This document shows, one piece after another, positions 24,186 to 32,885 of a stretch of 39,327 bases of DNA. The DNA is from Rhodopirellula europaea 6C. GTDB lineage: Bacteria > Planctomycetota > Planctomycetia > Pirellulales > Pirellulaceae. The translations under genes were made by a program, and so were the position numbers. Each line of letters opens with the position of its first letter. The stretch's first letter is position 1. The DNA lies in NCBI RefSeq assembly GCF_000338295.1, contig NZ_ANMO01000186.1:1-39327 (forward strand). Reading direction: 5' to 3'. The notes beneath the pieces are model-generated. The model searched no databases and had not been told where the DNA came from. It saw only the letters and a program-made list of their open reading frames with translations.

Positions 24186-24257
24186 CGCGCGTCCTTTGAC
24201 AGAAAAGTCAGCTGATGAGATAAGGCGATGAGAATCGCAGAGAAAAGTGTGATCGCT

Positions 24258-25010
24258 TCAGACGCCATTCGCAAACTTCGGCGATGCGTCTCCTTCGTTG
24301 TTCGCAGTCTCAGATGATTCCGATTCGCGTTTCTTCCGGCCGCTGATCGGTACCGCCAACGGGCCACCAAAAGCGTCGTAAACCACCAGGAAGTTCAGCA
24401 ATCCGGCAATCATCGTGTACCAAGTGCCCATTTCGTATCCCGAACCGCGCCGGGCGTACCAAGCGGCGACTTCGTCGGCCTCGGATTCAACGACGGGGCG
24501 ATGCGGCGGTGCCATGAAGCCATTCCACAAAGGCTCGTAGTCCGAACGGGTTCGGCCGCGGTGATCCGTTGCAAGTCGCATCCGGTTTCCTTGAACCAAA
24601 GCGGGAAGTGCTGCCGAACCGACTCCGGCCTGGAGGACATAGTGCCAGCGTTTATCGCCGGGGTACCAAGAAGCATAGACGACGTGAAATCCGCCGAGGG
24701 CAAAACCAAGCATCCAAATCGAGAGAATGCTGATGACGAACAGCGTCCCTTTTGTGTGCCGACCTTGATAGAAGTGGCCCGCACCGGGAACCAACCAAGC
24801 CAGGAAAGCGGCTAAATAGCGATTCCGCAGGTCGACCTGAATCCCGTCGACTTCGATCTGAGAGTCGCCGTTGAAGACCTTGGGGTTGATTTTGATGGAC
24901 TCCGATTTTGGCTTGGAGCCCTTCGCAGAGTCCTGCTTTGCATCAGAGTCGGTGGAATTCTCGCCAGGGGTGGTCTCAGCGTCTCGGGACTTGCGTGAAC
25001 GTTGGGCCAT
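24258..25010 (-). CDS. DUF6677-like multi-span membrane protein
   Basis: I take ATG 25010 as the start (MAQRSRKSRDAETTP), giving 250 residues. The frame stays open to 25169, but that extra part is Arg-rich and less protein-like. A charged, Ser/Lys-rich N-terminus of about 60 residues is followed by YLAAFLAWLVPGAGHFYQGR, a hairpin motif of the DUF6677/TM2-like group of planctomycete proteins, then a second hydrophobic segment (TLFVISILSIWMLGFALGG) and a C-terminal one (WYTMIAGLLNFLVVYDAFGG). The C-terminus is Lys/Glu-rich. Function is unknown; a role in membrane organisation is only suggested by the family. It stands alone, divergent from the symporter. Confidence 0.85.
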   Translation of the reverse strand: MAQRSRKSRDAETTPGENSTDSDAKQDSAKGSKPKSESIKINPKVFNGDSQIEVDGIQVDLRNRYLAAFLAWLVPGAGHFYQGRHTKGTLFVISILSIWMLGFALGGFHVVYASWYPGDKRWHYVLQAGVGSAALPALVQGNRMRLATDHRGRTRSDYEPLWNGFMAPPHRPVVESEADEVAAWYARRGSGYEMGTWYTMIAGLLNFLVVYDAFGGPLAVPISGRKKRESESSETANNEGDASPKFANGV

Positions 25011-25394
25011 GAGTGTGGAGCAAGCGAAAATTCGGAAAGCGGGCAGATGCCCAAACAGTGGGGCAAGTGTGGAACGAATCATTTTGCGAAATTCAGTCCG
25101 TCGGCGATAGCCAGTCGCATCAATTCCGACCGGTGGAACCGTAATTCGCTGGCGAAGACCTATGGTCACCGGAATTGACTGAAGGGCAATATATCTTAGC
25201 TTGGTTGGTGGGGTCGCTGTGATGAGCTAGTGCTGAATCAGTAAGGCAGAGCGTGTTGAAGGGAAGATCGTGACCATCTTGAAGGGTTGAAAGGAAGAAA
25301 AATCTTCCTGGCGGCTGTGAGTGAGCAGGTGACGCTGTATGGTATGTGATCCAGATGTGAACCCTTTTGCATGATGCAACACCCGAGGATGTCC
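25011..25394. other. divergent control region before the symporter operon
   Basis: About 380 bases between the DUF6677-like gene and the symporter. It includes a perfect hairpin AGGAAGA (25292-25298) with TCTTCCT (25303-25309) and the palindrome at 25367-25379. I do not see a confident -35/-10 pair. The translated frames crossing it look unlike proteins. Confidence 0.45.
25367..25379. promoter_or_regulatory. palindrome TTGCATGATGCAA, possible operator
   Basis: Two perfect 6-base arms (TTGCAT and ATGCAA) flank one central base, just upstream of the symporter start at 25395. Its position close to the start codon fits a repressor or activator site or a translation-affecting hairpin. No second copy was noticed in the window. 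Confidence 0.35.
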
Positions 25395-27050
25395 ATGAAC
25401 ACCACCACGCTGATTTCCTTTCTATTCTTCACCGGCATGGTGGCGTTTTTGACTTGGTGGAAAACGCGTGGCAGCGATGTGGATACCGACGAGGGCTATT
25501 TCTTAGCCGGTCGGTCCCTGACTGGCGTCTTCATCGCTGGTTCGTTGTTGCTGACGAATTTGTCGACTGAGCAATTGGTCGGGCTCAATGCGGATTCGTT
25601 TCGCGATGGGCTGTCTGTGATGTGCTGGGAGGTCGTCGCAGGAATATCGCTGGTGATTCTGGCGTTGGTTTTCCTGCCCCGGTATCTGAAGTCCGGAATC
25701 GCGACGATTCCACAGTTCCTGGAAGAACGCTATGGCCGCAGCGTCCGCGCATTGACGGCGGGAATTTTTATCGTGGCATACATGCTGATTCTTTTGCCGT
25801 TCGTGCTGTTTCTGGGAGCCAACGGACTAAATAGCATGCTCTCGCTGAACGAGAAATTTGGCGTCAGCGACTACCAAATGATCTGGATGTTGCTCGTTTT
25901 CATTGCTTCGTTGGGTGGTGCCTACGCGATTTTCGGTGGCTTGCGGGCGATTGCGGTGTCCGACACTTTCAACGGTGCGGGTCTGTTGATCGGCGGTTTG
26001 ATGATCACCTACTTTTCGTTGCAGGTCGTTGCTGGTGATGAAGGTGGAATCAGTGGGGCACTTCAGAAAATTGATGCGGCCGACCCAGATGCCTTCCGCT
26101 CGCTCGGTGCGAGTGACGAGTCGACTCACTGGCCGACGTTGTTCACGGGTGTTTTGCTGTTGAATTTTTTCTACTGGACCACGAACCAGCAAATCATTCA
26201 GCGAACGTTTGGTGCCAAGAACTTGGCCGAAGGTCAGAAGGGAGTTTTGCTGGCCGCGTTCTTCAAAATCCTTGCACCGTTGATCTTGGTGCTGCCCGGA
26301 ATTGCGGCGGCGTATTTGGTCGTCACCGCGAACGATCAGCAGATGATGGATGCGGTCGGAACTAATTCCGATGGTGATTGGAATTCGAGCCAGGCCTACG
26401 GCGCGTTGGTCGCTCGAGTGTTGCCGGAGTGGCTGCTGGGCTTCTTCGCCGCGGTTGTCATCGGTTCCATTCTCTCCACGTTCAATTCCGTGCTGAACTC
26501 AGCAGCAACGTTGTTTTCGTTGGACGTCTACAAGCAATACATTCGCCCGGATGCGACCACCAAACAGGTCCGTTTCTCGGGTCAGGTTTGCAGCTTTGTT
26601 GTCGCCATCTTTGCTGTGATCGCTGCACCGTTGGTGTTTTATGGACGCGACGGAGTGTTCAGTTTCTTCCAGGGATTGAACGGTGTTTACTTCATCCCGT
26701 TGGCGTCAGTCATTCTGCTGGGGTTGTTTCACAAGACGGCCGACGGGCGATCCGCGATGGCTGCGTTGATCGTTGGGTTGGTGCTGATGGTGATTGGCAC
26801 GTTCTTTGGCGGTGGCGACGACGGATGGTTGGCGTCCACCTTCGTCAATGGTTTCCACTACATGGGAGCCGTGTTTGCGTTTCTGATCGCGATGCAACTT
26901 GTCATGGTGGCTATGGGAATTCGCCGAGATTCGCCCTACGAGCAGCGAGATGCCAAGCTTGTGGACCTAACGCCATGGAAACCCGCGCCGTACGTCGGGG
27001 GCGTTTTGGTTCTGGTGTGTTTGGGCGTCTACGCTTTCTTTGCGATCTAG
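25395..27050 (+). CDS. sodium/solute symporter, SGLT-like sugar transporter
   Basis: Possible starts are 25371, 25374, 25389 and 25395; I choose ATG 25395 because GAGG at 25385-25388 sits six bases before it. The protein has 551 residues with about 14 hydrophobic segments and is a member of the solute:sodium symporter family (SLC5-like). Typical blocks are FFLAGRSLTG near the N-terminus (here YFLAGRSLTGVFIAGSLLLTN), the ISLVILALVFLPRYLKSGIATIPQFLEERYG helix and loop, GGLRAIAVSDTFNGAGLLIGG and GSILSTFNSVLNSAATLFSLD. These are closest to sodium/glucose or galactose transporters such as vSGLT. It couples inward sodium flow to uptake of a solute across the inner membrane. The exported aldose 1-epimerase that follows 66 bases later supports a sugar substrate. 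Confidence 0.93.
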   Translation: MNTTTLISFLFFTGMVAFLTWWKTRGSDVDTDEGYFLAGRSLTGVFIAGSLLLTNLSTEQLVGLNADSFRDGLSVMCWEVVAGISLVILALVFLPRYLKSGIATIPQFLEERYGRSVRALTAGIFIVAYMLILLPFVLFLGANGLNSMLSLNEKFGVSDYQMIWMLLVFIASLGGAYAIFGGLRAIAVSDTFNGAGLLIGGLMITYFSLQVVAGDEGGISGALQKIDAADPDAFRSLGASDESTHWPTLFTGVLLLNFFYWTTNQQIIQRTFGAKNLAEGQKGVLLAAFFKILAPLILVLPGIAAAYLVVTANDQQMMDAVGTNSDGDWNSSQAYGALVARVLPEWLLGFFAAVVIGSILSTFNSVLNSAATLFSLDVYKQYIRPDATTKQVRFSGQVCSFVVAIFAVIAAPLVFYGRDGVFSFFQGLNGVYFIPLASVILLGLFHKTADGRSAMAALIVGLVLMVIGTFFGGGDDGWLASTFVNGFHYMGAVFAFLIAMQLVMVAMGIRRDSPYEQRDAKLVDLTPWKPAPYVGGVLVLVCLGVYAFFAI

Positions 27051-27116
27051 ATTCGTTGTCGTTGCTGGTCAATTTTCAAATTCAAAATCATGTTTGTCGC
27101 TTCTTGGAGATATCGA

Positions 27117-28244
27117 ATGAACCGGTTCACTGCTAAATGCTTCGCGGGTTTGTTGGTGCTTGGTTGCCTCGCCAATCCGGTCACCGCTCAAGATCAAATG
27201 CAGGTCGAAGACTTCGATTCGATCGAGTTGTACACGCTTGAGAATCAATCGGGTGCGAAGGTCCAGATCACAAACTTTGGCGCAATCGTCACATCGATCG
27301 TAGTGCCTGATCGCGATGGGAATCTGGGCGATGTCGCTCTGGGTTACGACTCAGTCGAGAGCTACATCAATGCGGTCGACAAGCCTTACTTTGGTGCCAT
27401 CGTTGGACGTTACGGAAACCGAATCGCCAATGGTGAGTTCACGTTGGACGGCAAGACTTACTCGTTGGCGACGAACAACGGGCCCAACCATTTGCACGGT
27501 GGCGTGATCGGTTTTGACAAGGTCGTCTGGGATGCTGAGCCAACCGCTGTAAATGGCAAGCCGGCATTGAAAATGATTTACCTGGCCAAAGACGGTGAAG
27601 AAGGTTATCCGGGCAATCTGCAAATTGCGGTCACTTACCAGTGGACCGACGAGAACAAATTGATCGTCCACTATGAAGCGACGACGGATAAGGCCACGCC
27701 AGTCAATCTGACTCAGCACACGTATTTCAATCTGGCCGGCGAAGGCAACGGCACGATTCTCGATCACGAACTGATGTTGAATGCATCGAAGTTCACTCCG
27801 GTTGACTCGACATTGATTCCCACCGGAGAACTTCGCGACGTCGAGGGAACGCCATTTGACTTCCGAAAAGCGAAAGCAATCGGACGGGATGTTGGCGTTG
27901 AAAACGAACAGCTCGAATTTGGTTTGGGTTATGACCACAACTTCGTGTTAGATTCGTCCGATGAAGATGGGGACCTGACGTTGGCCGCTCGAGTCTCTGA
28001 GCCGACAACCGGACGAACGTTGGAAATTCACACCAGTGAACCGGGCATTCAGTTCTACTGCGGAAACTTCCTGGACGGTCGCTTGGTAGGCAAATCGGGC
28101 AAGCCCTACGTTCATCGCGGTGGATTCTGCTTGGAGACTCAGCACTATCCGGACAGTCCCAATCAATCAACGTTTCCATCGGCAATTTTGAAGCCGGGTG
28201 AAAAGTACGACACGACAACCGTGTTTCACTTCTCAGCGGAGTAG
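27117..28244 (+). CDS. galM: exported aldose 1-epimerase (mutarotase)
   Basis: The protein has 375 residues from ATG 27117, chosen because GGAG at 27105 is eight bases upstream and the resulting N-terminus (MNRFTAKCFAGLLVLGCLAN followed by PVTAQ) is a signal peptide. GalM interconverts alpha and beta anomers of glucose and galactose. Residues of the known active site are present: H127 in NHLHGG, H201 in LTQHTYFNL, the D273 in LGYDHNFVLD and the catalytic base E340 in CLETQHYP. GRYGNRIANG near the N-terminus is also standard. The export signal places it in the periplasm, where it may convert sugars to the anomer taken up by the symporter directly upstream. The two genes probably form one operon. 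Confidence 0.93.
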   Translation: MNRFTAKCFAGLLVLGCLANPVTAQDQMQVEDFDSIELYTLENQSGAKVQITNFGAIVTSIVVPDRDGNLGDVALGYDSVESYINAVDKPYFGAIVGRYGNRIANGEFTLDGKTYSLATNNGPNHLHGGVIGFDKVVWDAEPTAVNGKPALKMIYLAKDGEEGYPGNLQIAVTYQWTDENKLIVHYEATTDKATPVNLTQHTYFNLAGEGNGTILDHELMLNASKFTPVDSTLIPTGELRDVEGTPFDFRKAKAIGRDVGVENEQLEFGLGYDHNFVLDSSDEDGDLTLAARVSEPTTGRTLEIHTSEPGIQFYCGNFLDGRLVGKSGKPYVHRGGFCLETQHYPDSPNQSTFPSAILKPGEKYDTTTVFHFSAE

Positions 28245-28540
28245 TCGCACTGTTCGATGTTCAGTCGCACAATGATTCAGTCGCACAGTGTTGGCCTCAG
28301 TTGAGTTTGGCCGCGGTGATGGCGGTCACAAACCTTAGCTAGTGCGAGACGACTGATCGTTGTTCTGTCAAACTCGACTCAATCAATTGACGGTGTGTGG
28401 TCGGTAGCGAATCCCTTCGAGGCGATTCGTGGAAGCGATTTTGCATTCCTGAGAACATCGGTCGCCTGACCAATTGTGTCCTTTTCTGAAAGCTGCGATC
28501 ATTTGGGGCAGGTAACCCGTCTCAAGTCCACGCCTTAGGA
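28245..28540. other. intergenic stretch with three AGTCGCAC copies
   Basis: About 300 bases with no gene. AGTCGCAC occurs at 28243-28250, 28263-28270 and 28279-28286, the last two inside the longer near repeat TCAGTCGCACAATGAT / TCAGTCGCACAGTGTT. No hairpin with a T-run follows galM. The significance of the repeats is unclear. Confidence 0.4.
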
Positions 28541-28885
28541 ATGACATTGGCTGCAAATCAATTTCAGCGAAACGACTGGGTGATTTACCGGAAACAAAAG
28601 AGCAGTGTTTCTCCGGGGCCACGTGCATCCGAGGTTCATGCCGCAGGAAAAGGCAATTCCTACCGGTACGTCGTTGAGAAGTACTGGGTGGTGGAAGAGG
28701 TCCTGGATGACGACCGATTAAAGATTTGCACGCGTCGCGGCAAAAGGCATTTGGTCGACGCCAACGATCCATCAATGCGAAAAGCCAGATGGTGGGAACG
28801 TTTGTTGTATCGCAGTCGCTTTGAAGCGATCGATTTGAACTCGCCGGTCAGTCACGAAGATGAGATCGAAAGTCCGGCCAGCTAA
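28541..28885 (+). CDS. small conserved-type protein of unknown function
   Basis: The protein has 114 residues with no signal or membrane segment. It is rich in charged and aromatic residues: FQRNDWVIYRKQKSS, YVVEKYWVVEEVLDDDRLKI and RWWERLLYRSRFEAI. The pattern of alternating strands (DWVIYRK, YWVVEEV, RLKICTRRGKRHLVD) suggests a small beta-barrel of SH3 or KOW type that could bind nucleic acid or ribosomes, but this is a fold guess. Protein-like composition and clean boundaries support a real gene. The neighbours give no hint: galM upstream and a convergent acyl-lipid gene downstream. Confidence 0.7.
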   Translation: MTLAANQFQRNDWVIYRKQKSSVSPGPRASEVHAAGKGNSYRYVVEKYWVVEEVLDDDRLKICTRRGKRHLVDANDPSMRKARWWERLLYRSRFEAIDLNSPVSHEDEIESPAS

Positions 28886-28932
28886 TCGCTTACCGGCGCG
28901 ATCGAAGGATTCCGGGGTTTCTATCCTCTGAT

Positions 28933-28982
28933 TTCTTTCTCATCGCACGTGGTTCTTTCTCATCGCACCTGGCACGTGCGAT
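28933..28982. repeat. tandem 20-base repeat with an added inverted arm
   Basis: Two adjacent 20-base copies (28933-28952 and 28953-28972) of TTCTTTCTCATCGCACGTGG differ at one base. The ten bases ATCGCACGTG in copy 1 (28942-28951) also form a perfect inverted repeat with CACGTGCGAT at 28973-28982. It lies between two convergent genes and could act as a hairpin barrier; there is no T-run. Confidence 0.6.
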
Positions 28983-29016
28983 CGGACGTGAGATTCGCGG
29001 GCTCGCTTGAGTTCCT

Positions 29017-31317
29017 TCAGCAACTCGCCATCGTCAATTCGCTCGCTCGATCTCGGGCGCCCTTGAGGTCCAATTTGCCGGTTCCCAGCAATGGGATCTC
29101 GTCGACTTCAAAGAAGCTGTCGGTCGATGGGATGAACAGATTGGCCAATCCGGCGGCCTTCAATCCTTCTCGCAGCGAATCCGGTGTTTGCGATGTTGGC
29201 AGATGCAGGACGACGATGCGTTCTCCTTTGCGTTCGCACGGAACCGCCGTGACACAAACTCGCACTTGATCGTCGTCATCGCCTTCGGATAACAGTTTGC
29301 CGAGCTCTTCTTCAATGCGAACGTGTGGCACCATCTCGCCAGCGATTTTTGAGAAACGGCTCAAACGACCGGTGATGTGCAGGAACCCGTCGCCGTCGAT
29401 GTGGGCGATATCGCCCGTCGTGTACCAACCGTCAACAACGGCCGTTTGCGTTAAGTCATCGCGATTCGCGTAGCCTCGCATCACATTGGGCCCGGTCACC
29501 AGCAGCATTCCATCCTCACCCGCGTCCAATTCGGTTCCATCATCGGGCGAAACGATTCGTGCCGAGATTCCAGGCAATGGACGTCCGACGCTGCCTTCGA
29601 CACGGTCAGGTTGAAATTTCGCGGCCGATCGAGAGGGCGGGATGTTGACGCTGACCAGAGGACTCATCTCGGTCGTGCCATAGCCTTCGACAGGACGGAC
29701 GCCAAAGCGTTTTTCGAATGCATCAAACAGATCCGCGGGCATCTTCTCAGCACCAACGACCGCGACGTTCAGCGTTTTGAATTGTTCCGGTGTGATGCGT
29801 CGGAGGTAACCTCGCATGAAGGTCGGTGTGCCAAGCAGCACGGTGGCTTTGTACTTCTCGGCGAGTTTGCCGATCTGTTTGGAATCCAATGGATTGAAGT
29901 GATAGACACCGGCGGGGCCAAGCGTTTGAGCGGCCCAAAGCGTGACCGCGTAACCAAACGAGTGGAAAAACGGCAACACGCCGATGACGACGTCTTCGGT
30001 GTTGAGCCGGATGGCACGATTGACCGCATCGACGTTGTGGCTGACGTTCGCGTTGGACAACAGAACGCCTTTGGGCATTCCGGTGGAACCGCTGGTGAAG
30101 ATCACCGTCAGCAGGTCGTCGCTTTGGACTTTGTTGAGCCCCAAAATCCGATCGAGCAACCAGCTGGGCACGACCGTCGCTTGCAGAGCAGCGATGACCT
30201 TGTCGGCCAAGCTGACTTTTTCTTTGAGCTTGTCCAACGAGACGATCTCGGCATCCAGTTCCACATCAATTTTCTCAAGGAACCGGTCGCTCGTGAGCAC
30301 ATGCTTGATACCCACGTCACGGATGCAGTGGTTCATCACTTCGCTGCTGACCGTGTAGTTCAAGTTGGCACTGACGCGACGATCGGCGGCCAGCGCAACA
30401 TTGACCGCGACAGCTCCGACGCTCGGCGGAAGTAGAATCCCGACGAACTGCTCGTCCTTGGCGAACACTTCTCGATGGAGGCATCGACGCAGGGCGAGCG
30501 TGTTGATCAGCAGCTTCCGTCCGCCAACTTCAGTGCCCAAGGTGTCGGCCGCTTGCAAGCGTTTGCCCCGGCGTCGCCAAACCCGGAGGACTTGTCGAGC
30601 CAAAACGGGGAACTCGCGGCGGTGATCGATTTGAGCCTGTGAACCCAAGGCTTGGACCTTGCCACGGACCGCGGAGATGGGAGCGTCGGCCGGGAGAGGT
30701 TCGCCGACGTACACGGTGATGGTGCGTCGAAATTTGTCCGGCCATTTCCAGAAGTATTTGCCGCCGGAAAAGCTGAAAATGCTGCCCCACATTCCTTCCA
30801 AGTGCACCGGAACGATCTTCGCGTCGGTGTTCTTCAGAATCTTGCTCATGCCCGGACGAAACGCTTGCAATTGCCCCGTTCGCGTGATTGTTCCTTCCGG
30901 AAAGATGCCCACCACGTCGCCATTGTTCAGCCCTTCGCGAGCGTCGCGAATCGCTCGCCCAATCGATTTGGGGCCGCCCATCATGAAGATCGTGTCGAAG
31001 GCTCGCCCGAGGTAGTCGCCGATCTTCGATGTGAAATTGCCGCCATCGACCACAAACCGGACATTTCGCGGCAGTGCCCAGAGGATCAAAATGCCATCGA
31101 TCCACGAGGTGTGATTGCTGACCAAGAGACAGCCACCTTCGGTTGGGAATTTCTCCAAACCGACGACCCGTTTGCGGTACAAAATTTCCAGCACCGGACG
31201 GAACAAGCAGCGAACAAACAATCGCGGCTTCCAAACGGCCATTGCGATCGCGATGGCCAACAAGGCGACTAGAACAATCAGGATGATCAGATACGTGTCC
31301 ACCGTCAGCGGCTCCAC
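29017..31317 (-). CDS. fused lysophospholipid acyltransferase / acyl-activating enzyme (Aas-like)
   Basis: The protein has 766 residues from a GTG start. A membrane segment at about 10-28 is followed by a PlsC-type acyltransferase (about 45-230) with NHTSWID at 68-74 (H69 and D74, the HX4D catalytic pair) and FPEGT at 139-143. The remainder is an AMP-forming acyl-activating domain: FTSGSTGMPKGV near 405-417 (ATP loop), GYGTTEMSPLV, GWYTTGDIAHIDGDGFLHITGR and a C-terminal GTGKLDLK holding the catalytic lysine. The order matches E. coli Aas, which activates a fatty acid with ATP and transfers it to lysophospholipid at the inner membrane. The exact acyl donor and acceptor cannot be read here. 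It is divergent from the yceH-like gene. Confidence 0.92.
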   Translation of the reverse strand: MEPLTVDTYLIILIVLVALLAIAIAMAVWKPRLFVRCLFRPVLEILYRKRVVGLEKFPTEGGCLLVSNHTSWIDGILILWALPRNVRFVVDGGNFTSKIGDYLGRAFDTIFMMGGPKSIGRAIRDAREGLNNGDVVGIFPEGTITRTGQLQAFRPGMSKILKNTDAKIVPVHLEGMWGSIFSFSGGKYFWKWPDKFRRTITVYVGEPLPADAPISAVRGKVQALGSQAQIDHRREFPVLARQVLRVWRRRGKRLQAADTLGTEVGGRKLLINTLALRRCLHREVFAKDEQFVGILLPPSVGAVAVNVALAADRRVSANLNYTVSSEVMNHCIRDVGIKHVLTSDRFLEKIDVELDAEIVSLDKLKEKVSLADKVIAALQATVVPSWLLDRILGLNKVQSDDLLTVIFTSGSTGMPKGVLLSNANVSHNVDAVNRAIRLNTEDVVIGVLPFFHSFGYAVTLWAAQTLGPAGVYHFNPLDSKQIGKLAEKYKATVLLGTPTFMRGYLRRITPEQFKTLNVAVVGAEKMPADLFDAFEKRFGVRPVEGYGTTEMSPLVSVNIPPSRSAAKFQPDRVEGSVGRPLPGISARIVSPDDGTELDAGEDGMLLVTGPNVMRGYANRDDLTQTAVVDGWYTTGDIAHIDGDGFLHITGRLSRFSKIAGEMVPHVRIEEELGKLLSEGDDDDQVRVCVTAVPCERKGERIVVLHLPTSQTPDSLREGLKAAGLANLFIPSTDSFFEVDEIPLLGTGKLDLKGARDRASELTMASC

Positions 31318-31571
31318 CTACACAAGTCGAAAAGTTTGTGGCCGCATCCTCGTGAGCAGCCCAACGCATGATGATACGGTCTGGAGCCCCGCTTCGAGAG
31401 TGCGACTCGCGGAAATCCTCGGTTGCTGCCAAGAAGACTCGAAAAAGTTACCATGACTGGTTCGTTTTGAGTTCAAACGGATTGACGCGAGGTTCGTCGG
31501 AACCTTTCGGTTTCTTGTCGCATGTGCGATCCCGATCGACACACCACGGTTTGCATCCAGTAGGAAATGGA

Positions 31572-32285
31572 ATGAACGAAGATAACTCCGCTGAAAATGA
31601 ATCCAGCCAACCTAAGCCGCTGACCGCCACCGCGAGGCGATGTTTGGGCGTGTTGGTAGAGAAGGCCAAGACAACGCCTGATGGGTACCCGTTGTCGTTG
31701 GCCGGATTGATCACGGGCTGCAATCAAAAATCAAATCGTTCGCCTCAGATGCAGGTGGATGAGTCCGATGCGTTGCTGGCGCTGGACGAACTGCGAGACG
31801 CCGGTGCCGCCCGAGAGATTCAAGGCAGCGGACGAGTGACAAAGTACCGGCACGCAGCCTACGAATGGTTGGGAGTCGATAGTCCCGGGGCCGCGATCGT
31901 TACCGAGTTGATGCTGCGTGGACCGCAGACCGCTGGCGAGCTGCGCACACGTGCTTCTCGGATGCACAAATTTCCCGATCTGGATTCGCTGAAAACGGAA
32001 TTGGATTCGCTGATGGAAAAGGGCTTGGTCGAATCATTGACGCCACCCGGTCGCGGACAAACGTTTGCGCATTGCCTGTACACGCCGCAGGAACGCTTGT
32101 ACCTGGTCGACAAAATCAAAAAGCAAGATGCGTCCAGTGCGGCGTCATCGCCTGCTGGTTCCGGATCGGCGGCTCCAGCAAAAGCGGCCAACGACGACCG
32201 CATCGACAAGATTCAAGATCGACTGGACAGCGTGACGGCGAAGCTGGAGGCACTCGAGAAGCGGTTGGAATTTCTCGAGTCTTGA
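31572..32285 (+). CDS. YceH-family protein (DUF480)
   Basis: ATG 31572 is chosen because AGGA at 31562-31565 precedes it by six bases; the frame is open upstream but is not protein-like. The protein has 237 residues, near the family's usual 215. It contains two winged-helix-type domains: LTATARRCLGVLVEKAKTTPDGYPLSLAGL and NQKSNRSPQMQVDESDALLALDELRDAG at the N-terminus are the family signature, followed by VTELMLRGPQTAGELRTRASRM in the second. An Ala/Ser/Gly linker and a coiled coil (DKIQDRLDSVTAKLEALEKRLEFLES) close the protein, an extension that many family members have. The function of YceH proteins is not established; DNA binding is suggested by the fold. Confidence 0.92.
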   Translation: MNEDNSAENESSQPKPLTATARRCLGVLVEKAKTTPDGYPLSLAGLITGCNQKSNRSPQMQVDESDALLALDELRDAGAAREIQGSGRVTKYRHAAYEWLGVDSPGAAIVTELMLRGPQTAGELRTRASRMHKFPDLDSLKTELDSLMEKGLVESLTPPGRGQTFAHCLYTPQERLYLVDKIKKQDASSAASSPAGSGSAAPAKAANDDRIDKIQDRLDSVTAKLEALEKRLEFLES

Positions 32286-32306
32286 CCTTCTCGTCGCCGC
32301 GTCTGC

Positions 32307-32651
32307 CTACGCAGCTCGACGCATTGGCTCGGTTTGAGCTGTGTCGGTCTGCGGTTGGGCGGCGGCGAATTGAGCTTCCATCTCGGCCGATGTAAGCGTG
32401 GCCACGCAAGCTCCGTCCGCGTCGTGAATCTTCAATTCATGCTCTTCGGTGAACCAAATTGCCGAAGCCGAGTCGGTTCGAAACCGACGGCCGCGATAAA
32501 ATCCGTCGCAGATGAAGACGGATTCGCTCCATTCGATTTTGGTTTCGCTCGGGCGAATCTGGATCGTTTCCGGCGAATCTTCTTCAGGCTGAGCGTTCAG
32601 CCAAGCCTGGAAGCAGTGACGAGCTCGAGCCAATTTTTGCGATGGCGTCAT
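32307..32651 (-). CDS. small conserved-type protein of unknown function
   Basis: The protein has 114 residues, no signal or membrane segment. The N-terminus is helical (MTPSQKLARARHCFQAWLNA), the middle has strands (ESVFICDGFYRGRRFRTDSASAIWFTEEHELKI) and the C-terminus has ATLTSAEMEAQFAAAQPQ. I do not recognise a family. Composition is protein-like. It is convergent with the yceH-like gene (20 bases apart) and divergent from hpt. Nothing in the surroundings indicates its role. Confidence 0.7.
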   Translation of the reverse strand: MTPSQKLARARHCFQAWLNAQPEEDSPETIQIRPSETKIEWSESVFICDGFYRGRRFRTDSASAIWFTEEHELKIHDADGACVATLTSAEMEAQFAAAQPQTDTAQTEPMRRAA

Positions 32652-32885
32652 GCGTCTGTTCGATCCACGATTGATAGGGCAAAATGGGTGGTCGACGAAG
32701 GTGACCCAATCCTTTCAATCGGATCGAAGCCCGTTCCGGCATCGAACATCCGAGTTCCCTCATCAGGGGTGACTCGATCGGGAAATTTGCTGCCAAGTCG
32801 CCGGTTTGCCCAATCGGAATCATTTAACACTCGGCGCGTCGTCCGTTCTTCTCTCCTCCGAATCTCGATTTCACTTTGATCCGCC

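Noticed and set aside
28243-28286. Three AGTCGCAC copies after galM considered as a binding-site array
   Set aside because: Short unit, irregular spacing (20 and 16 bases) and position after a stop codon; listed only as content of the gap.
29611-30435. Plus-strand frame of 274 codons opposite the acyltransferase/ligase gene
   Set aside because: Asp/His/Arg-rich antisense of a clear enzyme gene.
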